A DNA stretch of 64,000 nucleotides from Flaccisagitta enflata (GCA_965153355.1 OZ231126.1:51832001-51896000); one strand, 5' to 3'. Shown: positions 12,565 to 25,337, numbered from the stretch's first letter. Program-made: numbers and translations. The notes: generated by a model from the sequence alone, not told the origin.

Positions 12565-12745
12565 TTGTCCGTCGGTCCGTCCCTCCGTCCGTACGTCCGT
12601 CCGTCCGTCCGTACGTCCGTCCGTCCATCCGTCCGTTCGTCGGTCCGTCCGTTGGTCCGTAATGATCGAGTCGAATAGTGGGAAAACAAGCATTTTCGCC
12701 CCTGCCCACCCGTCCGCAACTGGTGGCCGTGTATCCGGCCTTGTT
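12565..12745 (-). mobile_element. CHE lacking its hairpin, at the duplication junction
   Basis: Identical to 8802-8982. The hairpin end was left behind at the tandem-duplication breakpoint. Confidence 0.85.
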
Positions 12746-13354
12746 TTCATTATCCTTTTTTCTCTTTGTTGCCTTCTTTTTATTTCTTCATTCCATCTTT
12801 TTTTCTTTCATCTTCTTTTCATTTTTTTTTCTTTCCGCCCTATGTCTCTTCATTTGATGTTGAATTCCTTTCTTTTCATTTTTATGGACTTATTTTTTCG
12901 GAGGTAACGTTGCACTTGATTTTCTCTCGGACCCATCCTTTCTACTTGTTCAGGCCTTCCATCCGTAACATTTACCATTAACATCTCTAAGCTGTCTCTG
13001 CCCAAACATACGCAATCATCAGGGCTGTCATAGTTGCCCCTCACTGCCCCTGTTTAAACGCAGTAGTGTAATTTTGCCGGTAGCCAGACCTCATTTTATC
13101 ATAATTATGATTTGACAATGTTGCTGTGATCTTCAAACCTATTCTTTCTTGGGAGAACAGCCGAACCACCCACACTTCTTTGGCCCTACAGATCACACAC
13201 CACCCGTCTCCATCTTCATACACTTCTCATCAACAACCTCTTTACTTCTTCTTTCTCCTCATTTCGTTTGTTTCTTCTCAAAGGTATCTTTCCCATGCGT
13301 CAGCCGCCTTCAGCCAGTCAAAGCTGGAGACAAAACATTTTTCTTTCTCCTATT

Positions 13355-13571
<217 letters not shown>

Positions 13572-13848
13572 ATTTACAGGGGTTGGTAATGCACTGTGCT
13601 CGCTCCCTCGTAGAATACAGATGCCAATGATGAGGGACACTACGAGGTGCAAGGTAAAGTGCAAGGTTCAGTTATTCAAACGTTTTGAAACCATGAATCG
13701 GGATCCTGGATTACAGATACAATTACTTCACTAGGTTGATTAGTTAAATATTATCTATTTACATTTTAGGAAATATGGTGTTGACGGTCGGTCTGAGGCG
13801 TGTAGACAAACGGACAAAAGAGAGAAATACTAAATAGAAAAAAAAAAA

Positions 13849-13907
13849 AACAAGGCCGGATACACGACTGCCTTAGTCGCGTGCGGGTGGGCAGGGACGG
13901 CGTGGGA
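13849..13907 (+). mobile_element. CHE 5' half only (unit 2)
   Basis: AACAAGGCC start through GGGCAGGGACGGCG, then unrelated sequence and (GA)n. The duplicate at 10088-10212 keeps the GACC tract and the left hairpin arm. Confidence 0.75.
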
Positions 13908-13914
13908 CTTATAC

Positions 13915-13916
<2 letters not shown>

Positions 13917-13988
<72 letters not shown>
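13917..13988. repeat. (GA)n microsatellite, unit 2
   Basis: ~72 bp, against ~38 bp at 10212-10249 in unit 1. Confidence 0.95.
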
Positions 13989-13989
<1 letters not shown>

Positions 13990-14164
13990 GAAAGCACACA
14001 CACTCAGACAAACGTAAACACACACAGATAAACAAACAGGCAGATGGACAGACAAACAAGCAGGCAGACAAGCATAGAGAAATGAAGTATCTATGAACGA
14101 TACTGGATAACTTTTATGTTATCAAGAATTATCGATATCCTCGTGAAATAAGCAGCTGAAATTT

Positions 14165-14393
14165 AACAAGGCCGGATACACGGCCACCAGTTGCGGACGG
14201 GTGGGCAGGGGCGGAAATGCGCGTTTTCCCACTTTTCGACTCAATGGTCACGGACGGACGGACGGACGGACGGACGGACGGACGGACGGACGGACGGACG
14301 GACGGACGGACGGACGGACGGACGGACGGACGGACGGACCGACGGACGGACGGACAAAGCCTCTTATAGAGTTGCGTGTCCGCAACTAGAAAT
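14165..14393 (+). mobile_element. CHE type I with long (GGAC)n (unit 2)
   Basis: 5' box AGTTGCGGACGGGTGGGC and hairpin AGTTGCGTGTCCGCAACT share the TTGCG variant. An almost uninterrupted (GGAC)n spans about 14254-14354. Confidence 0.87.
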
Positions 14394-14538
14394 GTAATTA
14401 AACTTTTATAGCGCTTCCATTTTATGTCCTGCTTGAAAGGCTGATAGTGTATCTGATTGATCCCGCTCGCTGAGCAATCTTGATCACAACTTGCATGTTT
14501 CTTTATTTTCCGTTTGATTTGAAAAAAGGAATCGGGTA

Positions 14539-15093
14539 CATCTCGTCTAGACTTGAGATTACGGGGGCAAGTGTGATGAGAAGAGAAATAAAGCTAGACA
14601 ACTAATATTTAGAATATGAGTTATCAAAGAAATAATTTATTCCCTATGATGGTTGGTTGCCATGGAAACACATTTCTACATATTCTTGCCCAAAAAAAAA
14701 TCAATTTTTTGAGAGATATTTTGAGTGAACATTGCTTAAAATAAAATTTGCTACCACTTTCCCAAAATGCTCTGTAAGAATATAGCTCATTTGGGGGATG
14801 CTAGGGAGCATATCCGTGATTGACGTAGCAACCGCTAAATAAGCCACATTCTTACAGGACAAACTGTGGGAAATTTGTAGCAAATATAACTTTGAGTAAT
14901 ATTCCCTTAAAAAATCTCTCAATGAATTGATGTCTCAGCCAGAATACATGAAAATGTGTTTCCACGGCAACCTGCTATCATGGGCAATAAAGAATCTTTT
15001 TAATAGTCTACACTCCATATATCACTCCCTTAGCTTCATTTATTGTTCTATAATGCTTGCGCCCGTTATCTCAAGTCTAGACGAGATCTACTG
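14539..15093. mobile_element. CAGTAGATCTCG-family MITE, left tip deleted (unit 2)
   Basis: Duplicate of 10783-11337 with the same left-tip deletion, so the deletion predates the tandem duplication. Confidence 0.8.
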
Positions 15094-15338
15094 TACAAAT
15101 TACTTAATCTTGATGAAATATTAATGCGGTAAACGGTAAAATCTTTAAGGATAAAAGAGAATCCTAAACAATAATTTTTCACATGATTTAGATTCCACTC
15201 CGTTCTGGTTTCGACTTTTCCATTATTTGGAATCAGTGGACGTATGGACTAAGGTTGGGAGTGACTCGGCTTTTCATTCACCACCAATTTTTGGCGATTT
15301 TCCATTGCCACCACCGTTTTTTCCGTTTTTTTCAGTGA

Positions 15339-15551
15339 TTTTTAGTTGCGGACATGCACTTCTATAAGAGGCTTTGTCGGTCCTTTGGTCCATTGGTCAT
15401 GCTCATGTTAAAAATGTGAAAATGTGCATGTATGATGATACAGTTGTGAATGTTAGTGTGTGTGAATAAGCATGGGGTGGGACAGGGTATGAATGGGGGT
15501 TGCATGCCCCTGCCCACCCATCCACAATATTGTGACCCCGCGTCACTTGTT
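15339..15551 (-). mobile_element. CHE with variant 5' end (unit 2)
   Basis: Duplicate of 11584-11795, lying inside the hAT-like element. Confidence 0.75.
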
Positions 15552-15695
15552 ATATTGCAGCATCCCCCATCACTTGCTAGCTAAAACTGATCAAGCTATG
15601 TGTATGTTGTGCACAATACTTAAGCCTGTTCCCACGCACTCTGACGCCATGGTCTAAAGATGTTTTTTTTATCATAATTGTCTTCTCTGTTATAA

Positions 15696-15854
<159 letters not shown>

Positions 15855-16078
15855 CCTCTCTCCCTCTCTCTTCTTTATTTTCTTCTTTTTTCTATCTTTT
15901 TTTCTTTCTCGATTCTCCTCTTTAGTCTTTAATCTGTTACCTTCTTCTTTTTTTTTCCCATTGAAGATAAGAGAATTGATACAATGGAAGTGCACGACAA
16001 ATAGAAACAGTAGAATAAGAACTATGCATGCATCACAAATTTGTGTTGGCATTCCTTCTGATACCCAGCTTATAAGTA

Positions 16079-16837
16079 CAGAAGGAACCATTACAAGAGG
16101 TGTGGAGTAGCCCACTATAAAAAAAACGCTTTTTCATGGCGAGGCTCTCTATCCAAGGAATCTGGCTCGAAATCATGTATATAGATGGTCCAACACAAAA
16201 ATTTGACCTTGTGGCTTCTGTAAAGTGTGCCCGCCACCACCCCCATATCCCATAGGAAATGTACAGGAGGATTTTGGTCTGCAGAGCCTCCTATCTTTTA
16301 TAATGGGAAATGGGGTATGTGGTGGGCACACTTTATAGAAGACCCATGGCCAAATTTTTGTCATGGACCATTTAGTTTTATGATTTCGAGACATATCTCT
16401 TCGATAGAGAACATTTCTATGAAAAAGTGTGTTTTCTTAGTGGGCTAGTGTGGAGGGACCAAAATTAAAGCGCCCCCCTTAGAGTTCACACCACTGCTAA
16501 TATATTTCTTTATTTTGGGTGGTGGTTTATACCTTAGATGAATACAAATTCTTTTCATCAAGGTGATTTTTGAAAATTCCACAAAAAACCTTTCCAAATC
16601 TTTAATTTTTTCCCATTTTTAAAACTAAAAAAAAAACAACTAAATTTTAGTGTAAAAAGGTCAATTATGGAAATTCTAGAGGAGGTCTCAATAAAAGTCT
16701 GAATGAAAAAAATTGTCTTCACCTAAGGTATAAACCGCTGCCCAGACTAGAGGAAAAAAACAATACATGTAGCTTGGGCTTTGAGGGGGGTGCTAAAACA
16801 TTTGGTCCCTCCACAACTCTCATAATGGTTCCTTCTG
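16079..16837. mobile_element. TA-flanked fold-back MITE (CAGAAGGAACC ends), carrying a nested MITE
   Basis: The left end TA-CAGAAGGAACCATTA (from 16077) is mirrored by TAATGGTTCCTTCTG-TA (to 16839). Inverted similarity continues inward through GGAGGGACCAAA / TTTGGTCCCTCC. TA TSD plus terminal inverted repeats fits a Tc1/mariner-type MITE. Without the insertion at 16108-16447 it is about 411 bp. Unit 1 of the tandem duplication holds its left part from 12321. Confidence 0.8.
16108..16447. mobile_element. Fold-back MITE, 340 bp, 8-bp TSD GTGTGGAG
   Basis: Ends TAGCCCACTA and TAGTGGGCTA are inverted repeats; the arms stay complementary inward, including the GCCCGCCACCACC and GGTGGGCAC boxes. 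GTGTGGAG flanks it at 16100-16107 and 16448-16455. The 8-bp TSD suggests a hAT-, P- or Merlin-type transposase, but the terminus does not fit YARNG. There is no coding capacity. Confidence 0.85.
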
Positions 16838-17451
16838 TAGTCCCTTACAGGTGGGAAGGGGCAGTATTGTAGATGGACAAGAGTGGACAGGGGCTGTATT
16901 GTGGCATTTCAGGGGCAGTAATGCTGAAAATCGCTTTTCTGGTCAATTTTGCGTCACCTAAATCTTAGCGTTCCAGACAGGCAGACCTCCCAAGAGACAC
17001 ACCCTCCTTTAGAGTCGCTTTGCAAGAAACAAAAAAGACGCACTGAGTGAAACTGGGATGAGGTACTATTTCATTTTACTATAGTAACCATTGAATCAGG
17101 AATTTATGTGGGATTTTTTTTTTTTTTTTTTTTTTTGTGAAAATTGGAAAAATTGTCCCAGCATATGCGCATTTCCCTCTGCATGACGGCAAAAAATGCT
17201 ATGAAAAGAGCAGCTTGGGGATGAAAGGGAAAAACGGTGAAAAACCGAAAATCCAAATCACCGAGTCGGTGAAAATTGTCAATCACTCCACCGTTTTTTC
17301 GGCGGCGTATCACCGATCCCCCAACCTTAGTATGGACCTCGTGACGTTATCAAATCAAAACAACTAACGTCCAAAATTGTACTGCCTATTGCGATAGAGA
17401 ATCGCCGCCCTTACTTCTATTGCAGAAATCAGAGGAGCTGAATTCGGCAAG

Positions 17452-18586
17452 ATGGTAATTCTTTTTCTTTTCTTTTCGCATGGAAATTATATTCAGGCAA
17501 AAACATTGGCCATGATCAATGGGGCATTTCTTTTTTTCGAAGTCGCATTATCCGTCATCATGTCTGTGATGTCATTTCATGTCAACCTCCCCATAAATAT
17601 TTTTATCCTTTTTCAGAGAAGGCAATTTTTCCCATTTGCTATCGAGAACAACACAATTCCATTCGGGATGGAACAATTTAGCGTGGTAACGGTATTCAGT
17701 GTTCTGCCGGTGATTTTGAACATCATCATTATTCTGGTTCTGTGCCAAGCGAGAAGAAAGCAAAAGAATCAAGCGCAAATTCACCTAATCGGGCTGGCGA
17801 TTTCTGACATTGGTGTCAATATTTTATTCATTTCCCTGGTTGTAGTGGAATGGCTACCCTTTCACTATTTTGATCCCATTTCCATGACCGCTTTGTCAGT
17901 CTACAATCGTATCGCTCTTTGTATCAACAGAGCAATGACGACCTACATCACGTAAATAAGGAGCAAAGCAATGAAGCTGACAGATAACACCTTGAGAGGT
18001 GCAAATCATTCTGAAGTAGCCCGCCAATTGTTTTTTTTTTTACACGGCTATGATAGGTTCCTTGATTGCCTCCGTTAAATACATACTCGCATTTGAAGAA
18101 TGGAACAATGTAGCAAGAGTTGCGGATATTTTGGTTTACGGTGGAAGTTCTTTCTTGGTCGCCGTTTTGTCCATTTTTATCCTTTGCCATCTAAAAGAGA
18201 GGTCAATCCGCGATGCTGGGATGTTAACCGCTGATCGATCGATGAATGATTTTCACAGAATGGTTGCGCTCGTTACTCTTTTCTTTTTCATTTGCAATAT
18301 TCCAATGGCAGTGCAGGCCGCTTATCGAATGATCATGCAGCCAAAAGAAGAATGTCCGGTTATGTTTGCTCTTAGTTGGTTTGGCCTTTTTGGATTGTAT
18401 CTAAATTCTTCAATCAACATCTTGTTATACATTTTCGCCTCGCGTTACTTTATCAACGCTTGTAAGAGTTCTTTTGTAGCTGCAGATGTACCACATGATA
18501 AAATTGAACGCGACTTTCATTCTACAATGATAAAAATCCAATCAAAAATTGCTTTTCTATTGAATCCTTTGTTCTTCGGACATTGA
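17452..18586 (+). pseudogene. Class A (rhodopsin-like) GPCR pseudogene, intronless
   Basis: Conceptual translation gives a seven-helix receptor. TM1 is near 17677-17745 with the LN (N1.50) position. TM2 near 17779 contains GLAISD, the class A LAxxD motif. TM3 ends in CINRA where most class A receptors have DRY. TM4 is near 18035-18095, TM5 starts YGGSS near 18140, and TM6 reads FFFICNIP. TM7 has NSSINILLY at 18404, a variant of NPxxY with P replaced by I, followed by a helix-8-like segment. A possible N-glycosylation sequon (ENNT) precedes TM1. The frame is broken twice: an in-frame TAA at 17953-17955 just after TM3, where the paralogue has Tyr, and a shift by one base in the T11 run at 18031-18041. 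The true start is uncertain: the frame is open from ATG 17452, but receptor-like sequence starts near 17640. The protein would be a plasma-membrane receptor; its ligand cannot be inferred. Sequencing error could explain the T-run shift but less easily the stop. Confidence 0.8.
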
Positions 18587-18696
18587 AAGGGGGGGGGGGG
18601 AATTGACGTTATCATGAAGATCAAGTCGTATGGACAGTATGGTCATGGATAAAAGATTTGATGAATGATGGTAGTTCCTGATGTTGTTTTTCCATC

Positions 18697-19028
18697 AACA
18701 AGGCCAACATCTATAAGTGGCGTGCGGGATATAAATAACTTGAGATGGCTTGAATTAACTTTAAATGACTCATGATGAAATTAAATGACCTAAAATGACT
18801 TAAAAAGACATAAGATGATGTAAAATGACTAAAATGACTAAATTGATCTGAGTGACTCAATATAACTTGATATGACTTAAAATGACTTTAAATGACTTAG
18901 AATGACTTAGCATGACTTAGAATGAATAAAAATGACTCATAATGAACTAAAATGACTAAAAACAATTAAACCAACCAACGGACCGACGGACAAAGCGGTT
19001 TGTAGAGTTGCGTGCACGCAACAAAAAA
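18697..19028 (+). mobile_element. CHE type II with short internal array
   Basis: The 5' end AACAAGGCCAACATCTATAA, box GTGGCGTGCGGG, then an array of ~10-11-bp AAATGACTT units (18744-18965), CAACGGACCGACGGACAAAG, and hairpin AGTTGCGTGCACGCAACA. It lies between the two GPCR pseudogenes. Confidence 0.8.
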
Positions 19029-19280
19029 TACAGAGTAACAATCCTACAAGTATTTACAGATTATTTGGGTATAGCTTTGTTTCAGGGATCCGCGAGAAGA
19101 AAATGAAAATTATGTCCACACCCGTCACATATTTTTCTGTTTTATAATTTGGAAAAAAGTCGAAGAAGCAAAGTTCCTTCGGCTTTTTGAGACCTGCAAC
19201 GCTTTTTGGATTTCCCTTTTTCTCATGAGGCGTTTGAGCAAGTTGGTCAGTTTTTGGGGCAGAATTGAACTACGCATGAG

Positions 19281-19930
19281 ATCAGTAGCTGTAACAGCTC
19301 CCTGGGATTTTCCGATATCGTTCTGAACCTTTCCTTTTTCGTCGGGAGCATGTGTTACCTGTTAGATATTAACCATTTCGCAGCGGACATTTTCTCAAGG
19401 ATTTCTAATTGCACAAACAGAGCCATAACCATCTATATTTCATATGTCCGTACCAAAGCCGTGAGCTTCTACGGAAATTCCATTTTTAGTAAAACGACTT
19501 GCAAAGTCGCTTTAGAGATGATTTTGTTTACGTTTTTACTGGGTACTGCTACCGCCATCCTCAAATCTATTATTCATCGTTACCATGAACGTGAAATTTA
19601 TGAGATCACCAATATTTTGTAGTATGGTGGCAGTTCAGTAATAGTTGCCGTTTTTGCCATGTGGAACTTAAAGACAGAAAAGAAGGCGAGTCAATTGATG
19701 ATTTTCATCATTTACACTTGTTGCAATTTTCTTTTGTATTTTCAATGTTCCCAATGCAGAAAAGGCTACCTATCATTTGTTTAGAAAGCCCGAAGAAAAC
19801 TGTGTTGTTAGTGAGGCCCTTACAGCTTTTGGCCAGGCCGGAATATTCTTCAATTCAGCAGTCAATTATTCACACGTGCGCCTCATGTAAATTCAACAAG
19901 GTATTGAAAGACTTTTTCAGAAGCAATTGT
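19281..19930 (+). pseudogene. Second class A GPCR pseudogene (degenerate paralogue)
   Basis: Three frame segments align in order with the receptor at 17452-18586. Around 19299 SLGFSD matches GLAISD of TM2. At about 19410 CTNRAITIYISYVRTKA matches the TM3/loop segment and supplies the Tyr codon that is a stop in the first copy. After an in-frame TAG at 19620-19622, YGGSSVIVAVF matches TM5. The TM5-TM6 loop is shortened and the frame shifts between about 19700 and 19740. FNVPNAEKATYH and then FFNSAVNY (TM7) follow in another frame. TM1 is not recognisable. At least one stop, one frameshift and a loop deletion make this clearly non-functional. Its position directly downstream, same strand, of the first copy points to an old tandem receptor duplication. 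Confidence 0.7.
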
Positions 19931-19945
19931 GAAGGCGATTCGTAA

Positions 19946-20475
19946 CTGCGAATTCTCCCTTTCCTCATGATAATTGATTTCTGAAAAATGTTCTAAACAG
20001 CTCTTGAGCTCCGATTTTGTTATCTGAAATTGCGATGGTTTGATTCCAAGTAGTTTACCCAACATAAATGAGTGAATAAATCCTCAAAATTTGGATAAGC
20101 GCCAATAAATTACCACTTTGAGAAAGCGTTGCTTCATCCTTAGAACATGTCAAAACAAATGAGGCAAAAATACAGTCTAGATTCCAAATTGATTTTAATA
20201 AGTTACCTTTGGTAAAAACTGTAACGCCGCTGAAAGTTGATTATCTATACATTTAAAAAAAAAACGATATAAGGATGAGATCAGATGAATGTTTTTCGTT
20301 TTTTTTTTCACTTTTGCATTCTCGCGTCAGTAATGAAGATTTTTGTTGACCTAATGTCATTTGAATTAGGGTGTCTTCATGAGTGAAAGCTAGATGGACA
20401 GGCAGTGAAAAAAAAAAGAATATTTGTTCATGAAAGCTTACTGTTTTGCCCATTTGTTGATTGTTGAAAAAGAAA
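19946..20475. other. Unassigned, AT-rich
   Basis: No coding or repeat signal beyond short poly-A/T runs. Confidence 0.6.
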
Positions 20476-20881
<406 letters not shown>

Positions 20882-21368
20882 TCTCAGTTTTGGGTGAAGA
20901 AACGATAATGAGACGGTGCTGAGGTGATGAGGCATTAAGGAGAGGAAGATGAGGGCAACAGGAAAAAGAAATGAGGTGGGCGGAGAAAAAGACAAATGGG
21001 GTGAATGTGGGGACTGGGGATATACATATTCGGTATGAGTTTTGGTGAACACAACGAGGCCAATACAGGCCAACACGTGCGCCATTTTGGATCGTTCGCG
21101 TCACATAAACGCGTAATCGACCATCCGACCGACCAAAAGACAGAGGTCACTATGGACGAACATGATCTCTTTTTGTGTTGCGGCGCTCGGGAAAGTTAGC
21201 GAGGGAATACGGTGTAGCCGGAAGGCAACAGAACGAAAAAAATTTGGTAGATTTCTAGGTGATGAATGCATGAATTGCTGAGGGAAAGGCATGAAAAGAA
21301 GAAAAGAACGCAAAAAGTAATAGTACTGGAACATGAGTGAATGGGAAAGAAAACAGCGGTGATGAAAA
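20882..21368. other. Unassigned
   Basis: A possible decayed CHE start (GAGGCCAATACAGGCCAACA near 21055) with ACCGACCAAAAGACAG at 21128. Otherwise nothing recognised. Confidence 0.5.
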
Positions 21369-21579
21369 AACAAGGCCGGATACACGGCTACCCAAGTCGC
21401 GTGTGGGTGGGCAGGGGCCATATTTGAGGTCACTTGATTGCTTGGGCAGGAGCAGTGAGGCCAAAGACCACAAAAACCAAAAAAAATAAAGTGTGTCGGA
21501 CCGACGGACCGACCGACGGATGGACGGACCGACGGACCGACAAAGCGAGCTGTAGAGCCGCGTAGCATGTGACTAAAAA
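21369..21579 (+). mobile_element. CHE type I
   Basis: AACAAGGCCGGATACACGGC start, AAGTCGCGTGTGGGTGGGC box, GACC/GACG tract, and a partly decayed terminal hairpin CCGCGTAGCATGTGACT. Two GGGCAGG-like boxes occur in the 5' half. Confidence 0.82.
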
Positions 21580-22152
21580 AGCTGATGTACAACGGATACA
21601 ACAGGTGAAAGGCAAAAAGAGAAGCAGGAAACGCTCCTCGCTGGAAAATGAGTGTAACGCTAGGTTGAAAGGCCTTCCGGATGAAAGATATGTAAAGCGG
21701 GTGTTTGATGCACAACAAGTGATACATTTCAAACCAAACCAAAGAACATCATTGATAAACACGAAACCATGGAGAAGGGACTTCCGAAAAAAAACAACAT
21801 CCGAAAGGTCAAAAACCTAGTTGATACTTAATGGTTAAAGGAAAGATAATAACTTAGAGGCGAGGGTGAGGAAAAGGAGACAAATGGGAAAGGATCACCA
21901 AGTTAATGGGAACAAAAAGAACCAATAAAAGAGGAAATTGAGGCAAAAGAGGAAAGACATAAACGTTATCTGAAAATCGGGAAGCACTATATCAATAAAG
22001 TACAATGAAGAGTCATAAAATCTGCATGGGTAAGGGAAGGGAAAGGATCTGTGGCAGTGATTTTGATTTAACCTTCAAAATCAGACAGGTGAAGTGATAG
22101 TTGTAAGCAGTCCGTGTACTGGATTGCAGCTGCTGAAGTTGACCGATGGAGA
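21580..22152. other. Unassigned, purine-rich
   Basis: An 83-codon Lys/Arg-rich frame at 21569-21820 begins inside a CHE and has no recognisable domain; not called as a gene. Confidence 0.5.
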
Positions 22153-23913
22153 AACAAGGCCAACACCTATAAGTCGCGTGCAGGACAAAAATAACTGAAC
22201 TGACCTGACTCCTTATTGTATCTTTTTATCAAAAATCAGACTTAAACGAAACCCAAAACAGACTCAAACCAGACTCAAACCAGACTCAAACCAGACTCAA
22301 ACCAGACTCAAACGAGACTCAAACCAGAATTAAACCAGACCAAAAACAGACCTAAATCAGACATAAACCAGACATAAACCAGACATAAACCAGATTTAAG
22401 CCAGACTCAAACCAGACTCAAACCAGACTCAATCCAGACTCAAACCAGACTCAAACCAGACTCAAACCAGACTCAAACCAGACTCAAACCAGACTCAAAC
22501 CAGACTTAAACCAGACTTAAACCAGGCTCAAACCAGGCTCAAACCAGGCTCAAACCAGGCTCAAACCAGGCTCAAACCAGGCTCAAACCAGGCTCAAACC
22601 AGAATCAAACCAGACTCAAACCAGACTCAAACCAGACTCAAACCAGACTCAAACCAGAATGAAACCAAACCAAAACCAGACCAAAACCAGACCAAAACCA
22701 GACCTAAATCAGACCTAAATCAAACATAAACCAGACAAAAACCAGACATACACCAGACCTAAACCAGACCTAACCCAGACCTAAACCAGACATAAATCAG
22801 ACATGAACCAGTCTTAAACCAGACTTAAACCAGACTTTACCAGACTTAAACCATGCTTAAACCAGACTTCAACCAGACTTAAACCAGACTTAAACCAGAC
22901 TTAAACCATACTTAACTTTAATATCATTTTAACCAGCAGACTTAAACCAGCAGACTTAAACCATTAGACCAGCAGACTTAAACCATTAGATTTAAACCAG
23001 CAGACTTAAACCAGCAGACTTAAACCAGCAGATTTAAACCAGCCGACTTTAACCAGCAGACTTAACCCATTAGATTTAAACCAGCAGACTTAAACCAGCA
23101 GATTTAAACCAGCAGATTTAAACCAGCAGACTTTAACCATCAGACTTTACCCAGCAGACTTTAACAAGCAGACTTTATGACCAAAGATGACCAAAGATGA
23201 CCAAAGATGACCAAAAATGACCAAAATGACCAAAAACGACCGAAAACGACCAAAAATGACCAAAAATGATCAAAAATGATCAAAAATGACCAAAATAACC
23301 AAAATGACCAAAAATAACCAAAATTTACCAAAAATGACCAAAAATGAAAAAAAATGATCAAAATGATCAAAATGACCAAAAATGACCAGAAATGACCAGA
23401 AATGACCAAAAATGAACAAAAATGACCCAAATGACCTAAAATGACCAAAAATGACCAAAATGACCAAAATGACCAAAATGACCAAAAATGACCAAAAATG
23501 ACCAAAAATGTCAAAAATGACCAAAATGACCAAAATGATCAAAATGACCAAAATGACCAAAATGACCAAAAATGACCAAAAATGACCAAAAATGACCAAA
23601 AATGACCAAAAATGACCAAAATGACCAAAAATGACCAAAAATGACCAAAATGACCAAAAATGACCAAAATGAACAAAACGACCAAAATGACCAAAATGAC
23701 CAAAATGACCAAAACTGACAAAAAATAACCAGAAATGACTAAAAGCAACCAATAATTCCCAAAAACAACAAAAAAATGACTCAAAATAACTCCAGACGAC
23801 CCAAAAAGACGAAAAAAAGCAAAGTGTTACGGACGGACGGACGGACGGACGGACGGACCGACGGACGGACCGACGGAGCGGGTTGTAGAGTCGCGTGCAC
23901 GCGACTAAAAAAA
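22153..23913 (+). mobile_element. CHE type II, 1.76 kb, two internal tandem arrays
   Basis: AACAAGGCCAACACCTATAA and AAGTCGCGTGCAGG at the 5' end; GACC/GACG tract and perfect hairpin AGTCGCGTGCACGCGACT at the 3' end. Between them is array 1 (ACCAGACTCAA, 11 bp, about 22256-22920; then ~15-bp ACCAGCAGACTTAA to about 23175) and array 2 (ATGACCAAAA, 10-11 bp, about 23176-23760). No coding capacity; the long Phe/Trp-rich frame on the minus strand comes from array 2. Confidence 0.87.
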
Positions 23914-24214
23914 GATCTTGCTCGTGACTCTTTCACTCTAGGACTTGTAGTTGTGCAGGTGGCAGTTGGTTTCTTTGAGCACATAAATGAATAGAGGACT
24001 TACTAGGAAGTTAATGGAGGTATAAAAGAGCTTGTCCCGAAGTAGTCAAGCAAAACCCCCGCCTTATATGGTGGGGCGTTGCGCGATGCATACGCAGCGC
24101 AGTACGATGCGTTGCACCCGTGCAAACGAATCGTGCTTCTGTGGATGCCCTCGTGGGCGGTGCCCAAAATCAACCACGCGAGTGGGCCGGAAGAAACTGT
24201 CAGTCATGAGAGAA

Positions 24215-24216
<2 letters not shown>

Positions 24217-24272
<56 letters not shown>

Positions 24273-24296
24273 GAGAGAGAGAAAGAGAGAGAGAAA
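24217..24296. repeat. (GA)n microsatellite
   Basis: ~80 bp with a few interruptions, preceded by a GC-richer stretch (24064-24190). Confidence 0.95.
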
Positions 24297-24797
24297 AGTC
24301 AGGAAGGGACAGAAAAACCGACAAAGACACGAAAAAAATCAAAGCCAGGCAACTGAGGCGCGAGTTTCGATCTGGAAAATGGACCAATTAAGACTATAAT
24401 CCATTAGTCATTGAGAATCTGCCTCTCTGAGACTTCTGCCTAGTACATGTTATGGGGGCAGAAAAAGGCAATGGGAACTATCTTTCGAATTTTGTTCCAT
24501 AATTGAAAAAAAAATATGTGTACAATTTTTTCAATTCTACTGAAGCTCAAATTATATTACACCCTCATTTTTCTTTTTCAACTTGGGCACAAATTCACAC
24601 TTCAGCGGATATGGTTGCCACTGAAGCACGAATTTAGTGCTTCGATGGATGCCCCCAGACGGGCATTAGGAAGGGATTCAGGTATAACTGAGATGGTGAA
24701 AGTTGCAGGTGAAAGGGCGGTAATAGCGCAAAAAAGGAAAAGGGATTTGTCAGAGTTGGAGTCAGAAGCGAAAATCGGCAGTGGACTCATTGATGAG

Positions 24798-25150
<353 letters not shown>

Positions 25151-25337
25151 CATAATTTTTTGCAACGATGGATCTGACAAAAGTATAATGGCGTATGACG
25201 CAGAAAGATAGGAAGTAGGGTAATGGGAAATCGGAGAATCAACGCAGAAAGAGTCATACCATTCGTAGCAAAATGGAGAAAAAGGCCGAGGTGAGTCTGC
25301 CATGGGAGAGAAAATGGTGAACTTTTCCCTCTTGCCA

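Noticed and set aside
21569-21820. 83-codon Lys/Arg-rich frame
   Set aside because: Starts within the hairpin end of a transposable element, ends without splice or poly-A context, and has no recognisable domain.
22256-23760. CRISPR-like direct repeat array
   Set aside because: Units of 10-15 bp are contiguous with no unique spacers, and the sequence is eukaryotic; these are internal arrays of a transposable element.
23161-23784. Trp/Phe/His-rich minus-strand proteins of 80-160 residues
   Set aside because: They come from the TGACCAAAA array read in three frames; composition follows the repeat exactly.
24606-24681. Possible 76-bp exon (CACTTCAG|CGG ... TTCAG|GTATAA)
   Set aside because: The acceptor has a weak pyrimidine tract, the exon is short, and no adjoining exon or known peptide was recognised; chance is likely.
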